Assembly: GCA_020829485.1 (NCBI GenBank)
Contig: JAIVFU010000269.1
Span: 1 to 5,808 of the forward strand
Direction: 5' to 3'
Origin: Nostoc sp. CHAB 5834
Lineage (GTDB): Bacteria > Cyanobacteriota > Cyanobacteriia > Cyanobacteriales > Nostocaceae
Length of the DNA stretch: 5,808 nt
Part shown: piece by piece, positions 1 to 5,201 of the stretch
Layout of the letters: each line of letters begins with the position of its first letter
Position numbering within the stretch: position 1 is the first letter of the stretch
Position numbers and translations under genes: made by a program
Notes under the pieces: model-generated
The model's database searches: none
The model's input: only the letters and a program-made list of their open reading frames with translations
What the model was told of the DNA's origin: nothing

Positions 1-111
1 CTTATTGGTATTATAAGTTACACGCGACCAAACCAATTTTTTCCACAACTCAACCCAACAAATTGAGCAAATACAAGCATTTGGGTAAGGCTGGAAGCCC
101 TGCTCATATTA
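1..111. other. Upstream flank of the AAA+ gene; possible tail of an upstream ORF
   Basis: There is no complete gene here. Frame 1 is open from the window edge to a TGA at 64-66, giving 21 codons that read LIGIISYTRPNQFFPQLNPTN. This could be the last part of a gene beginning outside the window, but 21 codons can stay open by chance. The same TGA closes the frame of the AAA+ gene, so that gene cannot begin upstream of 67. I see no convincing promoter or Shine-Dalgarno sequence before 112. Confidence 0.25.
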
Positions 112-1449
112 ATGCTGTCCTCTCCGTATGCCTGTCATCAAGCTCTCTGGAGTCAACAACATCATTACTGGGTGTTATTGGAAACTTACGTTCAACTATC
201 TCTAGAATTACAGCCTTTTATTCCTGTGCTATCAAATCCATTTCCAGATCAACAGCAGGTGCAGATAGTTGTAGAGCAGTTTTGTGATGCCTGGGTTGGA
301 AGTAGCCATCCCCAGCTTCAGCAGTTTGCAGAGTGCGATCTGCTGAAAGCAGCAGCGCTTCGCTATCGCGATCGCCGCGCTGTAACCGATCGCAATTCTT
401 GGTTAAAGACAACAGAAAAAACATCAGCACTGCAATTGCTCTTTCTTGCCTGTCAGGGTTTACCCATAGGCGAGATCAATATGCTACTACAGCAATGTCT
501 GGGTTTTGCAGAGCAGCTTGAGGAAATCTCCCAATTAGTGCTAGAGCATAAAGTTAGCAAACTGCGGGGTCGGGGTTTAGAGTACATTGCTCAACCGGAT
601 ATACCTTCAGCCGGGGGATTAGATTTGCTGGAGAAAAGGTTGGAAACTATTACCTGTCTACTTCAACCTAAAGCAAAGCAATATGGTTTGAAGTTTCCCA
701 TTGGAATGCTCTTATGGGGGCCACCGGGTACTGGTAAAAGTCTTTCTGCCAAGTTAGCAGCTAAGAAAATGGGATTGCCACTGTTAGCAGCTAATTGGGG
801 TGTACTACTGGGTGATCCTCACCCCGACAGAGCATTAAAGGAGTTTATTGCTTTGGTAACTTCCCTTTCTCCCTGCGTACTTTATTGGGATGACTTTGAT
901 AAAGGCTTTGCTGGCTGGGACTCCAATGCAGATGGAGGTGTAGCACGGCGGCTATCTGCGGCTTTGTTGACTTGGATGCAAGAGCATCAAGAGCCAGTTT
1001 ATACCATTGCTACTGTCAATCGCTTGTCAATGCTACCTGCGGAATTAGTGCGCCGTTTTGATGATATCTTTTTTGTGGATTTACCCCATGAAGGGGCAAG
1101 ATATGAAGTTTTCAATCTACATCTAGCTAAGTATTTTCCAGCTTTTCGAGACAATAACTCACCTTGGAGTGATGATCAATGGCGTAGACTGTTGGCTGAA
1201 TATCGCATTTGCAGTCCAGCAGAAATTGGTAATGCAGTCCGTCGTTGTGCTGAGGAGGCTTTTTATCAAGGTAGACCTGGGGAAATTGAGTTTGAGGATT
1301 TGCTGAAACAGCGACAAGAATTCACACCAGCTATGGAGCGAGAGTCAGAACAGATACAGGCAATTCGCAATCAGGCTATTTATGCTAAACCTGTAGCTAG
1401 TCAGGATGTTTCTCGATTTGCTTATCAGCATCGGGAGTTATTTGGGTGA
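112..1449 (+). CDS. Ycf46-like AAA+ ATPase
   Basis: This is a 445-residue AAA+ ATPase. Residues 1 to about 170 form a leucine- and glutamine-rich N-terminal region I cannot assign beyond resemblance in position to the Ycf46 N-domain. The ATPase core follows: Walker A GPPGTGKS at 203-210, Walker B VLYWDDFDK with D260-D261, a sensor-1 Asn at 303 (ATVNR), the RRFDDIFFVDLP segment at 314-325 that resembles the Ycf46 LRKGRFDEIFFVDLP block, and a sensor-2-like SPAEIGNAVRR at 368-378. Two departures from the usual pattern are visible: Asp replaces the Walker B catalytic Glu, and the RKGRFD block is two residues shorter. The chromosomal Ycf46 of cyanobacteria is about 500 residues and has been linked to photosynthesis and carbon use; whether this copy shares that role is unknown. 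ATG 112 is the first in-frame ATG after the TGA at 64; no clear ribosome site supports it. The stop is one base before the next ORF. Confidence 0.85.
   Translation: MLSSPYACHQALWSQQHHYWVLLETYVQLSLELQPFIPVLSNPFPDQQQVQIVVEQFCDAWVGSSHPQLQQFAECDLLKAAALRYRDRRAVTDRNSWLKTTEKTSALQLLFLACQGLPIGEINMLLQQCLGFAEQLEEISQLVLEHKVSKLRGRGLEYIAQPDIPSAGGLDLLEKRLETITCLLQPKAKQYGLKFPIGMLLWGPPGTGKSLSAKLAAKKMGLPLLAANWGVLLGDPHPDRALKEFIALVTSLSPCVLYWDDFDKGFAGWDSNADGGVARRLSAALLTWMQEHQEPVYTIATVNRLSMLPAELVRRFDDIFFVDLPHEGARYEVFNLHLAKYFPAFRDNNSPWSDDQWRRLLAEYRICSPAEIGNAVRRCAEEAFYQGRPGEIEFEDLLKQRQEFTPAMERESEQIQAIRNQAIYAKPVASQDVSRFAYQHRELFG
368..375. repeat. HIP1 octamer
   Basis: Perfect GCGATCGC inside the AAA+ gene. This highly iterated palindrome is a cyanobacterial signature and supports the assignment of the host. 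Confidence 0.8.
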
Positions 1450-1450
1450 T

Positions 1451-1627
1451 ATGAGTGGAATTTTTGAAATTCAGCTTGTGTCGGATTTTAAAATGCCGAT
1501 GGTAGAAGTATGGTTGGGATTATTGCTGGGTGGGTTTACATTAGAACAACGTGGTAATTTTTATCACAACCAAAATGTCTGGGTGAACAGCTCTCTAACT
1601 TCCACTGATGACATCCTTGGGCGCTGA
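1451..1627 (+). CDS. Small hypothetical protein coupled to the AAA+ gene
   Basis: This 58-residue ORF starts MSGIFEIQLVSDF and ends DDILGR. I do not recognise it. It begins one base after the AAA+ stop (TGA-T-ATG), an arrangement typical of translational coupling, with a GGGAG about a dozen bases upstream inside the AAA+ gene. It has a short hydrophobic stretch (VEVWLGLLLGGF, residues 18-29) too short for a confident membrane helix, then a polar, Asn-rich second half. Its TGA (1625-1627) lies within the 9-bp target duplication of the downstream insertion sequence, so the insertion did not change its C-terminus. It may be a partner of the ATPase, or a chance ORF; no homologue is recalled. A longer start at TTG 1406 would overlap the AAA+ gene and is less likely. 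Confidence 0.45.
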   Translation: MSGIFEIQLVSDFKMPMVEVWLGLLLGGFTLEQRGNFYHNQNVWVNSSLTSTDDILGR

Positions 1628-1629
1628 CT
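1621..1629. repeat. Left target-site duplication of the IS
   Basis: GCGCTGACT occurs immediately outside the left inverted repeat and again immediately outside the right one (3301-3309). Nine bases is a duplication length known in the IS4 family. A tenth base (C) also matches but overlaps the inverted-repeat terminus, so 9 bp with a full 20-bp repeat is preferred. Confidence 0.88.
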
Positions 1630-1649
1630 CGAATGGCACTAAGAAAAGC
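1630..1649 (+). repeat. IS left inverted repeat
   Basis: CGAATGGCACTAAGAAAAGC is the exact reverse complement of 3281-3300. The match stops after 20 bases. The repeat lies at the 3' end of the transposase gene. Confidence 0.92.
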
Positions 1650-1664
1650 CGAAACGCTTGTGTA

Positions 1665-3031
1665 TTAAGCAGTTTGCAGATGCTTTCGTAATTCGTGCCG
1701 GGGTTTGGTCATTAAGGGATAAGCTTTCGGGTGACGTTTACGGACTCGTGGTTCGTTTCTAGCAGGACGGTCAGGAACAGCCTTGTGAGCGATAACTTTG
1801 AGTAAAGTACGATAAATTTTAAGACGTTTTGTTGAAGTTGCGGCTAATAATTCGGGAATAAAGTTATTTAAATGATGGCGAGTACCTTGCAGTGATAGGC
1901 GTAACGGAGGAGTAGTGTAAGTAGTTGCAGCCGACCACATCAAACCACGAAGTAGATTGTAAGCTAGCAAATAAACGTAAATTTCTTTACGTACCATTGA
2001 GGGAGTTTTACAGCGCAAAATATCCATCCCCAGAGTAGTTTTAAGATGTCTTAAATCTAGTTCAACGTCCCAACGTTGACCATAAAGCCCAACAATATCT
2101 AGAGTAGAATAAGCTGTTGTATCTTCTTAGTAGTAATTAAGCTAACTTGTTCAGTGCGAAAGCTAGGAACAACAATATAATAATATATCTCTCGTACAGT
2201 TATGGCTGAGGGTAAAGCATTAAATTCATCTTTACTCAATCCCTGTGGGCATTTTTTAGGTTTATGCCAAGTTACTAACTTGTCACTTGATCCAATTATT
2301 TTACCTTTTTGCATCGTGGTTTTTCGAGCTTGGTGTTTCCGAAAAACTGCATCACAATTTCTATTTTTAATAGAAACCAAATCAGCATAAGCGCAAAATG
2401 CTCTATCCCCTAAAAGGATATCCAATGGATTAAGAAACTGATATAATTTTCTGGCTAATTTAATATCATGCGTGTTCAGAATATCTATGCATAGTGCAAT
2501 AGCGGCTCCAGTAGCTAAACTAAATATTACACCGATTTTTGCAATTGGGAATCCACATCCAGATGCTTGAGTAGAGGGCTGAGGGTAGCATGATTGATTA
2601 TCTGGAGTATCTGGCATCGATACCGTAGACCCATCTATTACTTTCACATTTCGTCCACACCATAAATGCTCTATTTCTACCTTCTCTTCTAAGCTTTTCC
2701 CAACCTGACTAAAAAGGTTTTCTAAAAATTTTTCTGGTAATCTAGACCTAGCTTGACAATAAGCGCTCGTGTCAGACGATGGAATTTCTACACCAATTTC
2801 AGCTAAATAAGCAATGACTTTGCTAACTGCATTATGACAACTCTTATCAGCTTCTATTACTTGAGATAAAAACGCCCAAAGCGTTACTATTGGATCAAAT
2901 AATCGCCTATAGTATCTAATTTTTAGCTCCGAGAGTGCTTGTTCAATTACAGATGATGGTAACAGTTCTTTGAAAGGTAGACCCAAACTCTGGCTAAATT
3001 TATCCTTGAGGATTTGTACTCGTAGTGTCAC
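1665..3031 (-). pseudogene. IS4-family DDE transposase, frameshifted
   Basis: Two minus-strand frames together make one transposase of about 455 residues, a normal length for the family. The first (3031-2099, GTG start, 310 residues) carries catalytic D133 in VIDGSTVSMPD and D209 in LLGDRAF. The second frame continues DTTAYSTLDIVGLYGQRW from 2123 and carries the IS4 Y-(2)-R-(3)-E-(6)-K signature: Tyr codon 2084-2082, Arg 2075-2073, catalytic Glu 2063-2061, Lys 2042-2040. It ends at TAA 1665. The frame changes by -1 (one base missing) near 2123-2128, in the run CTAAGAAGAT on the minus strand. That run is not a classical slippery heptamer, so a disabling mutation is more likely than programmed frameshifting. 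The longer downstream ATG-initiated piece (from 2027) begins after the YREK motif and cannot be catalytic. No clear ribosome-binding site precedes the GTG. Confidence 0.9.
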
Positions 3032-3280
3032 AGTAGTATTTATGATGTTGGCTTGCTCGTATCAAGGAAAGTATTTCATGAACGAGTAAGCTTTTCCTAC
3101 CTAAAAAAAATTTTTGGACAATCAGTACATTTAACTCCACTGTCTTTGTCAGGCACAGCGATGGCGTACCCACTCTTCTCGCTGGCGATCGCAACATCAA
3201 GGACAATTGCCTATCCCATCCCTGAACCTTCACTGTTCAATAGCTTTAAAATCTCTAGTGCCTATCCCGCATAGCTTAGA
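3032..3280. other. Non-coding right-hand part of the IS
   Basis: This 249-bp stretch between the transposase start and the right inverted repeat holds no credible gene; the short frames crossing it have no ribosome site or recognisable motif. It should contain the transposase promoter. It also holds a segment (3158-3192) starting GCGATGGCGTACC and ending in the HIP1 palindrome GGCGATCGC, similar in style to small dispersed repeats of Nostocales genomes. Confidence 0.5.
3185..3192. repeat. HIP1 octamer inside the IS
   Basis: Perfect GCGATCGC. Its presence in the element suggests that the IS has long resided in cyanobacterial hosts. Confidence 0.75.
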
Positions 3281-3300
3281 GCTTTTCTTAGTGCCATTCG
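3281..3300 (-). repeat. IS right inverted repeat
   Basis: GCTTTTCTTAGTGCCATTCG, the exact reverse complement of 1630-1649, lies upstream of the transposase gene. It is followed directly by the second GCGCTGACT. Confidence 0.92.
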
Positions 3301-3309
3301 GCGCTGACT
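3301..3309. repeat. Right target-site duplication of the IS
   Basis: Second copy of GCGCTGACT. Removing the element and one copy would leave only about 50 bp between the stop of the 58-residue ORF and the stop of the parR-like gene, i.e. a compact convergent intergenic region. Confidence 0.88.
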
Positions 3310-3359
3310 CTGAGACTACAGCATCGGCTGACCAACCTCACGGGAGCCCTATATTTCCC

Positions 3360-3650
3360 TTACAAATCAAAATCAAGGCTGAAGGTTTGGTCATCAGAAT
3401 CCTCTGGTTTAGAGTCTGTAGATAGCTCTTTAGTCGGCTGAATAAGTTGGTTTGACTCAGTATTAATCGGGGTGAAAGCTACTTGTTGGGTAGGGAATGT
3501 ACCCTTTCTGAAAGCAAAATAACAATCAATGATAAAGTAAAGCGTCTCCAGGTAACTTTTACCTAATTGCTGTGATTCTGCAAATATCCGCTCCCGGTAG
3601 CTATCTTTGATCCGAACTTTTTCCGGTGTCAAGTCTTGTTTGTCTGTCAT
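3360..3650 (-). CDS. Putative ParR-type partition adaptor (RHH-like DNA-binding protein)
   Basis: A 96-residue protein encoded directly after the actin-like ATPase. Its N-terminus fits a ribbon-helix-helix fold: a short strand KVRIKD (11-16), a helix around YRERIFAESQQLG (18-30), a turn, and a second helix SYLETLYFIIDCYFAF (32-47). The second half is polar and likely disordered, ending in the acidic-hydrophobic tail TFSLDFDL. In known ParMRC systems, ParR binds centromere repeats through an RHH domain and uses its C-terminal part to cap the ParM filament; this layout matches. Start ATG 3650-3648 lies 2 bases after the parM stop, with GGAAG upstream inside parM, so the pair is probably co-translated. 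The function is inferred from position and fold pattern, not from a family match I can confirm; an alternative is an unrelated small plasmid protein. Confidence 0.7.
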   Translation of the reverse strand: MTDKQDLTPEKVRIKDSYRERIFAESQQLGKSYLETLYFIIDCYFAFRKGTFPTQQVAFTPINTESNQLIQPTKELSTDSKPEDSDDQTFSLDFDL

Positions 3651-3652
3651 TG

Positions 3653-4615
3653 TTATAGCTTCCCAGATGTGGTTGTTGGATTCTTGCTCATAATGGTTTT
3701 AGCCATTTCTAGAAGCCCAAAAACATTAGCTTCCACTGGATTGTCCAAAATTTTGAAACCGTTCTTTTCTAAAAGCTTCTTAAATCCTGGTAACAGACAC
3801 CCTCCACCTATCGCCCAAATTTCATCCCCTTGGTGCTTGGCATCAAGTGTCAAATTCACCACTTTCTTCAAGTATTTTTCATACCAATCTTTCAAACAAG
3901 CACTATATATATCTTTAATATCGATGTCACGGCTGTACTTGGTATGTCCCATTTCCAGACAAAATCGGATTTTGGAGGCATCCCCGATTTTTCCCCCATT
4001 TAGATGTTTCATTTTTTGAGAAATATCATCGATTAGAACTTCTACACCAATGGGGTAGGCGGTGTGAACTTCTCGCTTCCCCTGGTTGTAACGAGAATAC
4101 AGAGTCGTACCATTGCCAAAGTCTAAAATGGTTAATTTTTTCGGCAGTTGATGCCCAAATAATGCACCCATCCCCTCTAGAACGACTTTTAGCACTTCTA
4201 CTTTCACATCTGATTGTTTGCCAGCTAGTATTGGCTGATATTCTCCACTTAGTACTTTTTGCAATTCGTCAGCCAGACCAACATCATGTAAGCTGACGAC
4301 TAATTTTAAATGCCAAGCCTTACGGTATGGAAGATGTGCCAATGCACCAAATAAAGTCAACAATGCGTTGTTGACTTTATTTTCATTGTTGTCTGTATTC
4401 CGGTCAAAATGATAACCTGTGCGGAAGGCTGATTCTCCAACTGTGTAAGCAGTACCATTAAAAACTACTCGTCCGGGTACATCTTCCATCTCGGCATTGG
4501 TTATATAGCTGGGGACACGAACTACTTCAAAGCCATCGACTAAAAGTTTTAGGCTTCCATAACCGTTATCAAAGCCAGCAGGAAAAATTTTTTGTAAGGT
4601 ATGAATGTTCGACAT
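3653..4615 (-). CDS. parM: ParM/StbA-type actin-like ATPase for plasmid segregation
   Basis: This 320-residue protein belongs to the actin-like ATPase superfamily and matches the usual ParM length. Phosphate-1 motif GFDNGYGSLK at 14-23 (D16, K23), phosphate-2 motif LDFGNGTT at 164-171 (D165), and the adenosine-binding IWAIGGGCLLPGF at 266-278 are all present, with a conserved-looking end DNPVEANVFGLLEMA (291-305). ParM polymerises into filaments that push plasmid copies apart, with ParR bound at the parC centromere as adaptor. The small gene 2 bases downstream is the likely ParR. I chose ATG 4615 because it places the phosphate-1 motif at residue 14, as in the family. An in-frame ATG at 4723 would add 36 residues (MRLEKKEVVILFF...) with no counterpart in actin-like proteins. 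No Shine-Dalgarno is obvious before 4615, which is common in cyanobacteria. The upstream region carries candidate binding sites. Confidence 0.88.
   Translation of the reverse strand: MSNIHTLQKIFPAGFDNGYGSLKLLVDGFEVVRVPSYITNAEMEDVPGRVVFNGTAYTVGESAFRTGYHFDRNTDNNENKVNNALLTLFGALAHLPYRKAWHLKLVVSLHDVGLADELQKVLSGEYQPILAGKQSDVKVEVLKVVLEGMGALFGHQLPKKLTILDFGNGTTLYSRYNQGKREVHTAYPIGVEVLIDDISQKMKHLNGGKIGDASKIRFCLEMGHTKYSRDIDIKDIYSACLKDWYEKYLKKVVNLTLDAKHQGDEIWAIGGGCLLPGFKKLLEKNGFKILDNPVEANVFGLLEMAKTIMSKNPTTTSGKL
4349..4382. repeat. Perfect inverted repeat with 15-bp arms inside parM
   Basis: Left arm AAATAAAGTCAACAA (4349-4363), loop TGCG (4364-4367), right arm TTGTTGACTTTATTT (4368-4382). In parM it encodes residues 79-89 (NKVNNALLTLF). 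In RNA from either strand it would fold as an AU-rich hairpin ending in a short U run. It could be a protein site, an attenuator-like hairpin, or a by-product of the amino-acid sequence. Confidence 0.8.
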
Positions 4616-4732
4616 TGGGGGAAAGGTAATACGCTTCAATTTGTAAAAGTTATCAGCCGAGGAGATATGGGGGAGCAGAGGAGAGAAGAATAAAATGACT
4701 ACCTCTTTTTTCTCCAGCCTCAAGAGCTTATC

Positions 4733-4867
4733 ATACCCCCTTGGAGGCTAAGTGGGGTATAAAGTGTCAGCTAGTCAAGTGTACCCTATAAAACACCCAT
4801 ATATACCCTATATAGGTGTCAAATACTCATCGAAGTCCTTAATTATCTTTGGGGTATATATAGCACC
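4733..4867. promoter_or_regulatory. Cluster of TACCC/GGGTA sites, candidate parC/operator of parM-parR
   Basis: Five related sites lie upstream of parM: ATACCCCC 4733-4740, GGGGTATA 4754-4761 (inverted relative to the first), TACCCTATA 4782-4790, TACCCTATA 4804-4812, and GGGGTATATATAG from 4851. The two TACCCTATA copies start 22 bp apart, about two helical turns, and the first two sites start 21 bp apart. Repeats placed upstream of parM are the usual form of a parC centromere, which ParR binds and through which it represses its own promoter. That role is inferred. Confidence 0.5.
4793..4819. repeat. Imperfect palindrome in the TACCC cluster
   Basis: Arms ACACCCATATA (4793-4803) and TATATAGGTGT (4809-4819) are complementary over 11 bp with one mismatch, around the 5-nt centre TACCC. 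It overlaps the second TACCCTATA repeat. Confidence 0.6.
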
Positions 4868-4947
4868 TACAGAGCCCCCATCAGCATTTTTGAAGTTTTA
4901 TTTTATTCAAAAAAACAAAACTGGTTTACTAGATTGCATTATTATAC

Positions 4948-4990
4948 AATTTAGTTATTTTTGAATGACTAAATTCAGTCTTGACTAAAA
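4948..4990. repeat. TGACTAAAT composite element, copy 1
   Basis: An imperfect 28-bp palindrome (4948-4975) with outer arms AATTTAGTTA and TGACTAAATT, followed by a further core TGACTAAAA at 4982, 16 bp after the core at 4966. It matches the 28-bp palindrome of copy 2 (5092-5119) at 25 of 28 positions, and the match extends 3 bases to the left (TAC). The composites start 144 bp apart. Confidence 0.75.
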
Positions 4991-5067
4991 TCAGCAACAA
5001 CTAAACGGGACAAAAATCTATTTTTACAACTATCTTCTCGAAGAGTAGGACTTTTTGAGAGCTAAAG

Positions 5068-5080
5068 TAATGACTAAATA
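5068..5080. repeat. Single TGACTAAAT core, 13-bp repeat
   Basis: TAATGACTAAATA is repeated exactly at 5123-5135, 55 bp downstream. It is one of the isolated members of the core family. Confidence 0.7.
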
Positions 5081-5091
5081 GCGTTAATTAC

Positions 5092-5134
5092 AATTTAGTC
5101 ATTTATAAATGACTAAATTACATAATGACTAAAT
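5092..5134. repeat. TGACTAAAT composite element, copy 2, with perfect 28-bp palindrome
   Basis: Positions 5092-5119 form a perfect palindrome: half-site AATTTAGTCATTTA followed by its exact complement, with the dyad axis in TTTATAAA. Another core, TGACTAAAT, follows at 5126, again 16 bp after the palindrome's right-hand core at 5110. It lies 68 to 110 bp upstream of the parA start, a usual place for an operator or parS-type site, although origin iterons are an alternative. Confidence 0.8.
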
Positions 5135-5165
5135 AACTTAAAAACAACATTATGCATTATGATAT

Positions 5166-5174
5166 TGACTAATT
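5166..5174. repeat. Last, degenerate TGACTAAAT core before parA
   Basis: TGACTAATT, 28 bp upstream of the preferred parA start. If bound by a repressor it would overlap the probable promoter or leader of parA. Confidence 0.5.
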
Positions 5175-5201
5175 TACACAATGCTGCTGGTAGTCAGTAA
5201 A

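Larger units (their letters stand above)
1630..3300 (-). mobile_element. IS4-family insertion sequence, complete but with frameshifted transposase
   Basis: A 1671-bp element bounded by perfect 20-bp terminal inverted repeats (1630-1649 and 3281-3300) and flanked by 9-bp direct repeats GCGCTGACT. It holds one transposase reading frame on the minus strand, now split in two. The ends and the duplication are intact, so insertion as a single unit is clear. The transposase has lost its continuous frame, so the copy is probably unable to move by itself but could be mobilised in trans by a related intact copy. It sits between two convergent gene pairs. Its right-hand 249 bp upstream of the transposase is non-coding and includes a HIP1-bearing segment. 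Confidence 0.92.
4616..5201. other. Shared intergenic control region between divergent parM and parA
   Basis: There are 586 bp without a convincing gene. A 70-codon frame at 4752-4964 has no ribosome site, and reads through the repeats; I reject it. The part from 4616 to 4730 is the parM leader, pyrimidine-rich on the sense strand. From 4733 to 4867 there are TACCC/GGGTA sites. From about 4870 to 5180 the DNA is strongly AT-rich and full of TGACTAAAT cores. I infer promoters for both directions plus centromere or origin sites, but no sigma-70 pair with proper spacing stands out. Confidence 0.7.

Noticed and set aside
3000..3233. 77-codon minus-strand ORF overlapping the transposase start
   Set aside because: It lies in the non-coding end of the IS and overlaps the transposase in a different frame; no recognisable motif.
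3310..3359. Rho-independent terminator after the parR-like gene
   Set aside because: Only a 4-bp GGCT/AGCC pairing with a long loop is present and no T run follows, so it does not qualify.
3636..4019. 127-codon plus-strand ORF antisense to parM
   Set aside because: It is the shadow of the well-supported actin-like gene on the other strand and has no motifs.
4616..4723. 36-residue N-terminal extension of ParM starting at ATG 4723
   Set aside because: It would place the phosphate-1 motif at residue 50, unlike ParM proteins, and the stretch is hydrophobic/basic without family resemblance. It reads through the leader.
4817..4822. TTGACA on the minus strand as -35 of the parM promoter
   Set aside because: It is a perfect hexamer, but no -10-like sequence lies 16-18 bp downstream (TGGGTG is found there).
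4752..4964. 70-codon plus-strand ORF
   Set aside because: It runs through the TACCC cluster and AT-rich repeats, has no ribosome site and gives a low-complexity product.
5158..5163. TATGAT as a -10 box for parA
   Set aside because: It is plausible by sequence, but no -35-like hexamer lies 16-18 bp upstream, and such hexamers are frequent in AT-rich DNA.
4945..5174. CRISPR array
   Set aside because: The repeats are short, occur in both orientations and have uneven spacing with no uniform spacers or cas genes.
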